From Clostridium sp. CAG:632 (lineage in GTDB: Bacteria; Bacillota; Clostridia; Lachnospirales; Lachnospiraceae): 15,294 nt of DNA. Both the position numbers and the translations under genes were made by a program. Positions 1 through 5,414 of this stretch are shown in pieces; position 1 is the first letter of the stretch, and the number at the start of each line of letters is the position of its first letter. The notes below the pieces were generated by a model that saw only the letters and a program-made list of their open reading frames with translations, did not search any database and was not told the DNA's origin. The stretch is taken from positions 1,249 through 16,542 of the forward strand of contig HF991355.1 of the NCBI GenBank assembly GCA_000431515.1, in the 5' to 3' direction.

Positions 1-282
1 CTGGCTTTTCCGAACGGCCTGAATTTTAGCAATCCGTAAAAGTTCATGGAGCATGTGTGTGGAAGGAGCGTTGTTTTTTTCGCCGGTTATCAGTGCCCCA
101 ATCTCAATGTTCAGAGTGGAGGAGAGATTTTCCAGAATGCCGATGTCCGGAAAACTGTCACCGTTTTCCCATCTGGATACAGCCTTATTAGAGACTCCCA
201 GAATGTTTCCTAATTCACTTTGTGTGTATCCTTTTTCTGTCCGGGCTGCCCGGATCAGTTCTCCCGTTGCTTTTTTATCCAT
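1..282 (-). CDS. XRE-family helix-turn-helix transcriptional regulator, partial (C-terminus beyond the left edge)
   Basis: The reverse strand reads open for 94 codons from an ATG at 282-280 to the window edge. A near-perfect Shine-Dalgarno (AGGAGGTGG on the minus strand, + positions 288-296) sits 5 bases before it. Residues about 7-61 form an HTH_3/Cro-CI domain: LIRAARTEKGYTQSELGNIL is the first half and VSNKAVSRWE the recognition helix, followed by the usual FPDI...L..L stretch. Such proteins are DNA-binding repressors or activators. Residues beyond 65 show no recognisable domain and the rest is missing, so ligand and target are unknown. The gene is divergent from the pseudogene and ATPase to its right. 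Family call is secure; function is not. Confidence 0.88.
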   Translation of the reverse strand, partial: MDKKATGELIRAARTEKGYTQSELGNILGVSNKAVSRWENGDSFPDIGILENLSSTLNIEIGALITGEKNNAPSTHMLHELLRIAKIQAVRKSQ

Positions 283-312
283 AAAAGCCACCTCCTGTCT
301 TGTTCTGTTATC

Positions 313-341
313 AGCATACAGAAAAAAGGAATAACAGGCAA
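313..341 (-). promoter_or_regulatory. Candidate sigma-A promoter of the XRE regulator
   Basis: On the minus strand TTGCCT (336-341) is followed by a 17-base spacer and TATGCT (313-318), each matching 4 of 6 consensus bases. Transcription would start near 306, giving a leader of about 25 nt that contains the Shine-Dalgarno. Position and spacing fit; the boxes are only moderate. Confidence 0.35.
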
Positions 342-372
342 TCCATTGTAGCGAGAATCCGGTTTTTTATAA

Positions 373-732
373 AAAAGAACAGAAATTGACCGTATGTACA
401 GGAATCATCTTCGGTTAATGAATCCGAAAAAGACCGGTTATTATTTTGATGGCTACTATACAAGGGATGGAGAGAAGCTGAATCTGATCGGCACAAAGGA
501 ATGCAGCCCAAGAGTTGTAAAATACTATGCAAGATGGCAGAAGCAGATCAGCAGTATTAGCAGAGATGTTTATCTTCTCAGATGAGATGATGAAGAAGGG
601 ATTAAGTGATCGCGAATATGTAAAGGTATTGTACCTACCTTTATGGGTCGTGAAGCAGATGCTGCCGGATTAAATTACTGGGTAGGACGGTTGCAGGCAG
701 GAACAAGTAGAAAGCTGGTAATGAAACTTTAA
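373..732 (+). pseudogene. Decayed surface-protein remnant: InlB-type repeat plus DUF4214 fragment
   Basis: Frame 1 from 373 to 585 encodes one Listeria/Bacteroides (InlB B-type) repeat: NPKKTGYYFDGYYTRDGEKL about 11 residues in, ending in VKYYARWQK, as such repeats typically end. Frame 2 from 566 continues with FSDEMMKKGLSDREYVKVLY. At about 634-637 the match moves to frame 1 as FMGREADAAGLNYWVGRLQ, ending at a stop at 730-732. These two pieces are consecutive parts of a DUF4214 domain, which occurs in extracellular proteins of Lachnospiraceae. The remnant thus carries at least two frame changes, has no Shine-Dalgarno before 394, and lacks an N-terminus and signal peptide. It is best read as the broken 3' end of a large secreted protein gene, left by a deletion or rearrangement. 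Whether 394-585 is still translated is unlikely. Confidence 0.72.
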
Positions 733-735
733 CTC

Positions 736-772
736 GGTTTCAAAAAATAAAAAAAATTATGATTTTGAAACC
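736..772 (+). repeat. Palindromic A-rich repeat, copy 1
   Basis: The ends form a perfect 10-bp inverted repeat, GGTTTCAAAA (736-745) and TTTTGAAACC (763-772), around an A-rich centre. It shares length (37 bp) and most of its sequence with copy 2 at 822-858. It lies just upstream of the ATPase promoter, so it may be an operator or the edge of a small inserted element. Confidence 0.6.
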
Positions 773-778
773 GGTAGC

Positions 779-807
779 TTGCATATACTATTTGCAACCG
801 GTATAAT
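779..807 (+). promoter_or_regulatory. Sigma-A promoter of the DUF4143 ATPase gene
   Basis: TTGCAT (779-784), a 17-base spacer, and a perfect TATAAT (802-807) predict a start near 814, about 55 nt before the ATG at 869. The promoter lies between two palindromic repeats. Its presence argues against a start codon further upstream. Confidence 0.65.
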
Positions 808-821
808 AAACATTGTAGAGC

Positions 822-858
822 AGTTTCAAAAAATAAAAAAAAATCAACTTTTGAAAGT
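822..858 (+). repeat. Palindromic A-rich repeat, copy 2
   Basis: This is a second 37-bp copy, 86 bp downstream of copy 1 (start to start). The arms are TTTCAAAA (824-831) and TTTTGAAA (849-856). The two copies share TTTCAAAAAATAAAAAAAA and TTTTGAAA and differ mainly at the outer bases and centre. It falls in the 5' leader of the ATPase mRNA, ending about 10 nt before the start codon, so it could fold as RNA or bind protein as DNA. Confidence 0.55.
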
Positions 859-868
859 GGGTGGCTAT

Positions 869-2065
869 ATGAAAACCATTACAAGAGAAAAGTATCTAGA
901 TAGAATTATTGAGTTGAACGGAACACCTGACATTAAGATTATTACAGGTATCCGTCGTTCCGGCAAGTCAAAGCTGATGCAGGCATATATCGACTATCTG
1001 AAAGGCCATTTTGAAAATATCAATATTATATTTATTGATTTTATGGACTTGGCTTATGAAGATATTAAGGAATATCATGGACTGCACACTTATGTGGAGG
1101 AACACTATCAGGCAGAAAAAACAAATTATCTCTTTGTGGATGAAGTTCAGATGTGTCCTCATTTTGAGCTGGCAATCAATAGTCTATACTCAAAAGGCAA
1201 ATATGACATTTATGTGACAGGATCGAATGCGTTTTTACTAAGTGCAGATTTAGCAACTCTTTTTACCGGGCGTTACATTGAAATTCATGTATTTCCGTTT
1301 AGTTTTCAGGAATATTGTAAGTACAATGAAGATATTCAGGACAAGGATAAATTGTTTGATGAGTATTCCATCAAAGGGGGATTGGCCGGCTCTTATGCTT
1401 ATAGAACAGAGAAAGACCGGACAAATTATATTAAAGAGGTTTATGAAACTATCATAACAAGAGATTTAGTACAGAAATATGCCTTGCCGGACACACTGGT
1501 TTTGCAAAGACTAAGCGAGTTTCTGATGGATAATATCAGTAATCTGACTTCGCCCAATAAAGTAAGTCAGCTGTTGACGGCGAATGATACACCTACAAAT
1601 CATGTAACGATTGGAAGGTATATTAAATATCTGTGTAATGCGTTTGTATTTTATGATATTAAGCGTTATGACATTCGTGGAAAGAAATATCTTGAAAATT
1701 CTGAAAAATTTTACCTTTGTGACGGCGGTATCCGCTATGCGGTTCTAGGAAGCAGAAATATGGATTATGGCAGGGTTTATGAAAATATCGTATGTGTTGA
1801 GCTGCTTCGTCGTGGTTATGATGTTTATGTAGGAAAGTTGTACCGGAAAGAAATCGATTTTGTAGCACAAAGAGGCAGTGAGAAAATTTATATTCAGGTG
1901 AGTGATAATATATCCGGTCAGGAGACTTTTAGCAGAGAAGTATCTCCGCTTCTTCAGATACGGGATGCTTATCCGAAATTGATTATTGCCAGAACAAAGC
2001 ATCCGAAATATAGTTATGAGGGAATTGAGATTTATGATATAGCAGAGTGGTTGTTGCAGGAATAA
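869..2065 (+). CDS. AAA-type ATPase with C-terminal DUF4143 (nuclease-fold-like) domain
   Basis: This 398-residue protein belongs to the AAA_14/DUF4143 ATPase family, widespread in bacteria and of unknown physiological role. Walker A is GIRRSGKS (residues 27-34), Walker B is LFVDEVQ (D91, E92), and VTGSNAFLLSADLATLFTGR then the FPFSFQEY stretch are family hallmarks. The C-terminal domain has EIDFV (328-332) and YIQVS (Q343, V344), the arrangement of the PD-(D/E)xK-like fold seen in DUF4143, though activity cannot be assumed. I chose ATG 869, preceded by GGGTGG, over an upstream ATG at 779, because a good promoter and repeat lie inside the extra 30 codons and the family starts near here. The gene is more AT-rich than its neighbours and stands alone, suggesting acquisition. 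No partner gene is adjacent. Confidence 0.85.
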   Translation: MKTITREKYLDRIIELNGTPDIKIITGIRRSGKSKLMQAYIDYLKGHFENINIIFIDFMDLAYEDIKEYHGLHTYVEEHYQAEKTNYLFVDEVQMCPHFELAINSLYSKGKYDIYVTGSNAFLLSADLATLFTGRYIEIHVFPFSFQEYCKYNEDIQDKDKLFDEYSIKGGLAGSYAYRTEKDRTNYIKEVYETIITRDLVQKYALPDTLVLQRLSEFLMDNISNLTSPNKVSQLLTANDTPTNHVTIGRYIKYLCNAFVFYDIKRYDIRGKKYLENSEKFYLCDGGIRYAVLGSRNMDYGRVYENIVCVELLRRGYDVYVGKLYRKEIDFVAQRGSEKIYIQVSDNISGQETFSREVSPLLQIRDAYPKLIIARTKHPKYSYEGIEIYDIAEWLLQE

Positions 2066-2129
2066 TTCTTCCTGTTTTGTCACATACTAACTCCAAATCT
2101 AATATATAGAAGAAAATTGGAGGAAGATT

Positions 2130-2678
2130 ATGAGAGCAACAGGTATTGTTCGCCGTATTGATGATCTGGGGCGGGTAGTGGTTCCGAAAGAAATCCGGAG
2201 AACCTTAAGAATCCGGGAAGGCGACCCGTTGGAGATATTTACGGATAAGGATGGTGAGATCATCCTTAAGAAATATTCTCCGATCGGTGAACTGGGAGCA
2301 TTCGCCCAGCAGTATGTTGAGGCAGCGGCGCAGATTATCGGACACGCTATCTGTGTCTCTGACCGGGATCAGATTATTGCAGTGGCAGGAGCACCTAAGA
2401 AGGATTTTATAGGAAAGGTACTTCATAAAGAATTAGAAGAGGCTATTAATGACAGGGAAGCGATTCTGGCACGGAAAGGCGAGAAAAAATATATCCGGAT
2501 TTTATCAAATAGTGACGAAGAATATTATGGCGAGATCGTGCAGACAATCCTGTGCGAAGGAGATGCCATCGGAGCTGTAATTATTTTAAGCAGAACGGAA
2601 TCGGAAGTCTTAGGGGAAGCAGAGCAAAAAGCAGCTGTGATTGCTGCCAATTTTCTGGGAAAGCAGATGGAAGGCTGA
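2130..2678 (+). CDS. spoVT: Stage V sporulation protein T, AbrB-family regulator
   Basis: SpoVT is a late forespore transcription factor; in B. subtilis it tunes the sigma-G regulon and spore properties. Residues 1-50 are an AbrB/MazE-type swapped-hairpin DNA-binding domain: TGIVRRIDDLGRVVVPKEIR and LRIREGDPLEIF are diagnostic. Residues about 55-180 form the GAF-like C-terminal domain special to SpoVT, which distinguishes it from the shorter AbrB. The 182-residue length matches the family (about 178). The Shine-Dalgarno GGAGGA is well placed before ATG 2130. No clear sigma-F/G promoter was identified in the 64 bp before it. It begins the conserved sporulation block, but the next gene is hup, whereas in many Bacilli and Clostridia a spoVB-type flippase and/or mazG lies between. 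Confidence 0.95.
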   Translation: MRATGIVRRIDDLGRVVVPKEIRRTLRIREGDPLEIFTDKDGEIILKKYSPIGELGAFAQQYVEAAAQIIGHAICVSDRDQIIAVAGAPKKDFIGKVLHKELEEAINDREAILARKGEKKYIRILSNSDEEYYGEIVQTILCEGDAIGAVIILSRTESEVLGEAEQKAAVIAANFLGKQMEG

Positions 2679-2728
2679 TAAAAAACGTAAAAAAACCGGG
2701 GAGAAGCCGGGAAATTTATAGCTTTTCC

Positions 2729-2757
2729 TTGACAAACATGGAGTATAATTGTATAAA
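2729..2757 (+). promoter_or_regulatory. Strong sigma-A promoter of hup
   Basis: A perfect TTGACA (2729-2734), a 17-base spacer and TATAAA (2752-2757) form a strong promoter. It predicts a start near 2764 and a leader of about 90 nt, as expected for an abundant nucleoid protein. Confidence 0.8.
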
Positions 2758-2771
2758 TGTATTTAGGCGTT

Positions 2772-2815
2772 GCCTTATAAAAGGCTAGCAAGACTGACAC
2801 TTGACACAGAAGTGT
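2772..2815 (+). promoter_or_regulatory. Two small hairpins in the hup leader
   Basis: GCCTT (2772-2776) pairs with AAGGC (2781-2785) over a 4-base loop. ACACTT (2797-2802) pairs perfectly with AAGTGT (2810-2815). Neither is followed by a U-tract, so they are not terminators; they may stabilise the 5' end of this mRNA. Confidence 0.4.
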
Positions 2816-2828
2816 AGTAGATTATTAT
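2801..2828 (+). promoter_or_regulatory. Possible second promoter of hup
   Basis: A second perfect TTGACA (2801-2806) is followed after 16 bases by TATTAT (2823-2828). A start near 2835 would leave a leader of under 20 nt beginning just before the GAGGAGG ribosome site, which is short but possible. It is weaker evidence than the upstream promoter. Confidence 0.3.
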
Positions 2829-2852
2829 TTATTGTAGAGGAGGATTTTTTCG

Positions 2853-3128
2853 ATGAACAAGACAGAATTAGTCGCAGCTATCGTTGAAAAGACAGAATTA
2901 TCTAAGAAGGATGCAGAGAAGGCAGTTAAGGCTTTCACAGAGGTTGTAGCAGATGAATTAAAGAAGGGTGAGAAGATCCAGTTAGTTGGATTCGGTACCT
3001 TCGAGGTAGCTGACAGACCTGCACGTGAAGGCAGAAATCCTAAGACAGGTGAGACCATGACTATTGCAGCCAGCAAGACTCCTAAGTTCAAGGCTGGTAA
3101 GGCATTAAAGGATATGGTAAACGCATAA
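2853..3128 (+). CDS. hup: HU family DNA-binding protein
   Basis: HU is a small histone-like dimer that bends and compacts DNA in the nucleoid. The 91-residue length is typical. It begins MNKTELVAAIVEKTELSKKD, the usual helical dimerisation part. The beta-arm region carries GFGTFEVADRPAREGRNPKT, containing the RxxRxGRNP signature whose proline intercalates into DNA. It ends with the usual FKAGKALKDMVN. GAGGAGG lies 10 bases before the ATG. The gene has its own strong promoter and a terminator directly after it, so it appears monocistronic. Its codon choice is visibly more uniform than that of its neighbours (frequent AAG for lysine, TTA for leucine), consistent with high expression. Confidence 0.97.
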   Translation: MNKTELVAAIVEKTELSKKDAEKAVKAFTEVVADELKKGEKIQLVGFGTFEVADRPAREGRNPKTGETMTIAASKTPKFKAGKALKDMVNA

Positions 3129-3157
3129 TTTCAAGGATTTGAAATCAAGTTTTTGAG

Positions 3158-3185
3158 AAGACCACCTATGGGTGGTCTTTTCTCA
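3158..3185 (+). terminator. Rho-independent terminator of hup
   Basis: AAGACCACC (3158-3166), loop TATG, and GGTGGTCTT (3171-3179) form a perfect 9-bp stem followed by TTTCT. It lies 30 bases after the hup stop codon. Confidence 0.88.
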
Positions 3186-3187
3186 TT

Positions 3188-3283
3188 TACGCGAGCAACG
3201 AGCCAAAGCCCATGCTTGCATGAGGCCTTGGCGACTGCCGCGATAACCGGCGAAGCGGGCTTCGTCTGGTCTGCGAGCAATGA
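3188..3283 (+). repeat. GC-rich two-hairpin intergenic element (REP/MITE-like)
   Basis: This segment is clearly richer in GC than the flanking DNA. It is bordered by GCGAGCAACGA (3191-3201) and GCGAGCAATGA (3273-3283), which are direct repeats with one mismatch. Inside, GCCAA-A-GCC-CATG (3202-3213) pairs with CATG-A-GGC-C-TTGGC (3218-3232), and CGAAGC (3251-3256) pairs with GCTTCG (3259-3264), extended outward by ACCGG and CTGGT. No open frame of interest crosses it. The shape resembles small non-coding intergenic repeats that occur in many copies in Lachnospiraceae; only one copy is in this window, so family membership is inference. Confidence 0.5.
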
Positions 3284-3306
3284 ATCAAAATAAGGAAAGG
3301 GCAGAT

Positions 3307-3546
3307 ATGAGATTAGATAAATATTTAAAAGTATCCAGATTAATTAAAAGAAGAACCGTTGCCAATGATGCCTGTGATGCAGGGCGTGTAATCGTAAATG
3401 ACAAGGTTGTAAAGGCTTCTTATGATGTAAAGGTTGGAGATGTGATAGTGATCCAGTTCGGAAATAAATCTGTGAAGGTAGAAGTGACACAGGTGGCAGA
3501 AACTGTAAAGAAGGAAGAAGCAAAAGAAATGTTCCGGTATCTGTAA
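3307..3546 (+). CDS. rqcP: S4-domain RNA-binding protein RqcP (YabO/Hsp15-like)
   Basis: RqcP works with RqcH on stalled 50S subunits, helping add C-terminal alanine tails in ribosome quality control (established in B. subtilis). The protein is 79 residues, nearly all an S4 fold: MRLDKYLKVSRLIKRRTVAN, then CDAGRVIVNDKVVKASYDVKVGDVI. I chose ATG 3307 because AAGGAAAGGG (3293-3302) precedes it and the MRLDKYL start is family-typical. An in-frame ATG at 3280 lies at the edge of the GC-rich repeat, has no Shine-Dalgarno, and would add a foreign MNQNKERAD tail. It is the first gene of rqcP-yabP-yabQ-divIC, the same order as in B. subtilis. No obvious promoter is visible in 3186-3306. Confidence 0.92.
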   Translation: MRLDKYLKVSRLIKRRTVANDACDAGRVIVNDKVVKASYDVKVGDVIVIQFGNKSVKVEVTQVAETVKKEEAKEMFRYL

Positions 3547-3555
3547 GCATAAACG

Positions 3556-3597
3556 AGAACTCCTTTTCATATATTGCAATGGGAAGGGGGGAGTTCT
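3556..3597 (+). promoter_or_regulatory. Hairpin that would mask the yabP ribosome binding site
   Basis: AGAACTCC (3556-3563) is perfectly complementary to GGAGTTCT (3590-3597). Adjacent TTTT and GGGG could extend the stem by wobble pairs. The right arm includes part of the yabP Shine-Dalgarno (GGGGGGAG) and abuts the ATG at 3598. The left arm begins 9 bases after the rqcP stop, within reach of a terminating ribosome, which suggests translational coupling. Confidence 0.5.
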
Positions 3598-3879
3598 ATG
3601 GAGGAACGTGTCAGTGGAAGACCGCAGAAGGTAAGCTTGTTGAACCGGAGTGTGGGAACAATAACCGGAGTTCAGGAAGTTCAGGGGTTTAATGAAACAG
3701 AAATCAGTCTGGACACAGATCTGGGGCAGCTTGTGATCAGGGGCACAGGATTGCATGTGACCAGCCTGAACCTGGAAAAGGGCGAAGTGGAAATTGATGG
3801 AATGATCGACGCCCTGAATTATGCCAATAAGAAGGAAGCAGCATCAGCCGGAGGTTTATTTGGCAGGCTGTTCCGATAA
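3598..3879 (+). CDS. yabP: Sporulation protein YabP
   Basis: YabP is a small spore-formation protein of the YabP/YqfC family; in B. subtilis it is made in the mother cell and its exact role is not settled. The 93-residue frame has the family core at about residues 12-75: SLLNRSVGTITGVQEVQGFN, the EISLDTDLGQLVIRG strand pattern, the LHVTSLNLEKGEVEIDG motif, then IDALNYA. ATG 3598 follows the GGGGGGAG ribosome site at proper spacing. An upstream in-frame ATG at 3574 lies before that site and is disfavoured. The gene is 51 bp after rqcP and 3 bp before yabQ, in the conserved order. Confidence 0.93.
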   Translation: MEERVSGRPQKVSLLNRSVGTITGVQEVQGFNETEISLDTDLGQLVIRGTGLHVTSLNLEKGEVEIDGMIDALNYANKKEAASAGGLFGRLFR

Positions 3880-3882
3880 TAT

Positions 3883-4275
3883 ATGCCGGTAGAGATACAA
3901 CAGGAACTACAGGCTTTTCTGATCAGTGCCTTTTGGGGAATGCTGTTGGTAGTATATTATGATTTTTTTCGGATACTTCGGATATTGAAGAAACATGCAG
4001 TCTGGATGGTAGCAGTTGAAGATCTTCTATATGGGCTGGCATGCGGATGCGTGATTCTGGCATTTACATACCGATATATGCAGGGACAGGTCCGGATCTA
4101 TATATTGTTGGGAATGGCTTGCGGAGCCGGTTTATATAACTGGGGAATCAGCCCGTATCTGTGTGGTGCTATCCGGATTCTTTGTAGAAAAGTCAAAATA
4201 GCATTGAAAAAGATATCGAAACGAAGTACAATAAGGGATAAGAATCCGGATGCAAAGGAAGGTAAGAATGAGTAG
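3883..4275 (+). CDS. yabQ: Spore cortex biosynthesis protein YabQ
   Basis: YabQ is an integral membrane protein of the outer forespore membrane needed for cortex formation in B. subtilis. This 130-residue version has the family-typical N-terminus QELQAFLISAFWGMLLVVYY followed by DFFRILR. Three hydrophobic segments are at about residues 9-31, 45-66 and 70-92, then a basic, hydrophilic tail (about 100-130). It starts 3 bp after the yabP stop. No good Shine-Dalgarno is apparent (the nearest is GGCAGG about 16 bases upstream), so it probably depends on coupling to yabP. Its last codons overlap divIC. Confidence 0.9.
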   Translation: MPVEIQQELQAFLISAFWGMLLVVYYDFFRILRILKKHAVWMVAVEDLLYGLACGCVILAFTYRYMQGQVRIYILLGMACGAGLYNWGISPYLCGAIRILCRKVKIALKKISKRSTIRDKNPDAKEGKNE

Positions 4276-4570
4276 AAAAAATACGGTAAAGCACAACTAT
4301 CGTAAAGGTGTATTTGTGATTTCAATCGTCCTACTGATTTTATGCGCCGCTCTTTTTGTTAAATATCATTCCTTAAGTAAACAGGCACAGGCGAATGAAG
4401 AAGAGATTGCATTATTGGAAGACAAAAAGCAGGATGAGGAGAATCGGACACAGCAGCTTCAGAAACAGGAGGCATATCAGCAGACAGATGATTTTGTCGA
4501 AGAAACTGCCCGCAAGCTGTTAAACCTGGTAAAACCGGGAGATACGACAATTAAACCGAATGAGAAATAA
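4268..4570 (+). CDS. divIC: Septum formation initiator DivIC/FtsB-like protein
   Basis: DivIC (FtsB family) is a bitopic membrane protein that joins FtsL and DivIB in the divisome to activate septal wall synthesis. The 100-residue protein has a basic cytoplasmic N-terminus (1-13), one membrane segment (about 14-34, rich in I, V, L), and a Glu/Gln/Lys-rich coiled coil at about 35-75. It ends with DFVEETARKLLNLVKPGDTT, the conserved C-terminal motif. ATG 4268 has AAGGAAGG just upstream and overlaps the yabQ stop by 8 bp; an earlier in-frame ATG (4250) has no Shine-Dalgarno. It is the last gene of the rqcP operon, followed directly by a terminator. Confidence 0.92.
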   Translation: MSRKNTVKHNYRKGVFVISIVLLILCAALFVKYHSLSKQAQANEEEIALLEDKKQDEENRTQQLQKQEAYQQTDDFVEETARKLLNLVKPGDTTIKPNEK

Positions 4571-4605
4571 GCCATTGCAAAGGTAGTGTGCAGTGGCTTT
4601 TTTAC
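4571..4605 (+). terminator. Rho-independent terminator after divIC
   Basis: GCCATTGCA (4571-4579) pairs with TGCAGTGGC (4589-4597) with one G-U pair, followed by six T residues (4598-4603). It begins one base after the divIC stop and closes the rqcP-yabP-yabQ-divIC operon. Confidence 0.9.
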
Positions 4606-4637
4606 TAGGCGAAAAGAAAGGAATACGGGCATTAAAT

Positions 4638-5414
4638 ATGATCCAAATTAAAGATGTTACAAAAGTATACAAGCTGAATCGCAGACAGATGGAAGAACAA
4701 AAGACAAAATCAAACAAAAAAGTAGCGGTCAGCCATGTGTCCCTGCAGGCTCAGAATGGTGAAATTTTCGGAATTCTGGGACCGAATGGTGCAGGGAAGA
4801 CAACACTGCTCCGATGCATCTCTACCTTACTGAATCCGACGGAGGGGACGATTTCGGTTAATGACTGGGATACGGTAAAGGATGGGGAAGAAGTGCGGAG
4901 AATAACGGCATTTCTGACGAATGAGGTAAAGCTGGATCCGCATTTCAGCCCGAAATATTTATTCCGCTTTTTTGGCAGGCTGCGTGGAATGACAGATGAA
5001 CAGATTGAAGCGAGACGCAGGGAATTGTTTGAATATTTTGGAATTACGGAGTTTGAAAATAAAAGGATTGAAGAATTATCTACCGGTATGAAACAGAAAG
5101 CATCGATCGCAGTCAGTCTGGTTCATGACCCACAGATCATTATTTTTGACGAACCGACTAATGGTCTGGATATTATTACCGCACGGGCAGTGACTGATTA
5201 TTTGAAACTGCTGCGGGATCGGGGAAAGCTGGTCATTATATCAACGCATATCATGTCAGAAGCACAGAAACTATGTGATCGTATGGCAATGATCATTCAC
5301 GGCTCCTGCGTATTTCAGGGAACACTGCAGGAAGCACTGGAGGAGAACCGGGCAGAGGATCTGGAAGATGCATTTTTTGAAATCTATCGCCGGGTGATGG
5401 AGGTAGAAGCATGA
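4638..5414 (+). CDS. ABC transporter ATP-binding protein, NatA-like
   Basis: This is the 259-residue cytoplasmic ATPase subunit of an ABC-2 type exporter. Walker A is GPNGAGKTT (48-56), the signature is LSTGMKQK (147-154), Walker B is IIIFDEPTNGLD (D171, catalytic E172), and the switch histidine is H204 in ISTHIMSEAQ. It resembles NatA, the ATPase of Na+-extruding NatAB, but the substrate cannot be read from the ATPase; drug or ion export is possible. An upstream GTG at 4593 lies inside the divIC terminator stem, so ATG 4638 (MIQIKDVTKVYKLN, the usual start) is preferred, although its Shine-Dalgarno (CGGG or the more distant GAAAGG) is weak. It overlaps the permease gene by 4 bp (ATGA). No clear promoter is visible. 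Confidence 0.93.
   Translation: MIQIKDVTKVYKLNRRQMEEQKTKSNKKVAVSHVSLQAQNGEIFGILGPNGAGKTTLLRCISTLLNPTEGTISVNDWDTVKDGEEVRRITAFLTNEVKLDPHFSPKYLFRFFGRLRGMTDEQIEARRRELFEYFGITEFENKRIEELSTGMKQKASIAVSLVHDPQIIIFDEPTNGLDIITARAVTDYLKLLRDRGKLVIISTHIMSEAQKLCDRMAMIIHGSCVFQGTLQEALEENRAEDLEDAFFEIYRRVMEVEA

Noticed and set aside
53..334. A 93-residue + strand frame at the left edge
   Set aside because: It is antisense to the XRE regulator, whose HTH domain and Shine-Dalgarno are clear; the + frame has no ribosome site or domain.
394..585. A 63-residue open frame as an intact small gene
   Set aside because: It has no Shine-Dalgarno and its content matches an internal InlB-type repeat, continuing into frameshifted DUF4214 sequence; it is annotated as part of a pseudogene.
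736..858. The two A-rich repeats as a mini CRISPR array
   Set aside because: There are only two copies, they are mostly A-tract, the interval holds a promoter, and no cas gene is nearby.
779..868. An N-terminal extension of the ATPase from ATG 779
   Set aside because: The segment contains the promoter and most of a palindromic repeat, has no upstream ribosome site and does not fit the family's start.
2066..2129. A sigma-F/G promoter before spoVT
   Set aside because: ACATA near 2082 followed by AT-rich sequence is suggestive, but no convincing -10 box with the right spacing could be fixed by eye.
2686..2712. A minus-strand terminator made of CCGG-loop-CCGG followed by T residues
   Set aside because: The stem is only 4 bp and there is no minus-strand gene ending here.
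4593..4637. A GTG start for the ABC ATPase at 4593
   Set aside because: That codon is inside the right arm of the divIC terminator, and family proteins begin at the MIQIKDV position.
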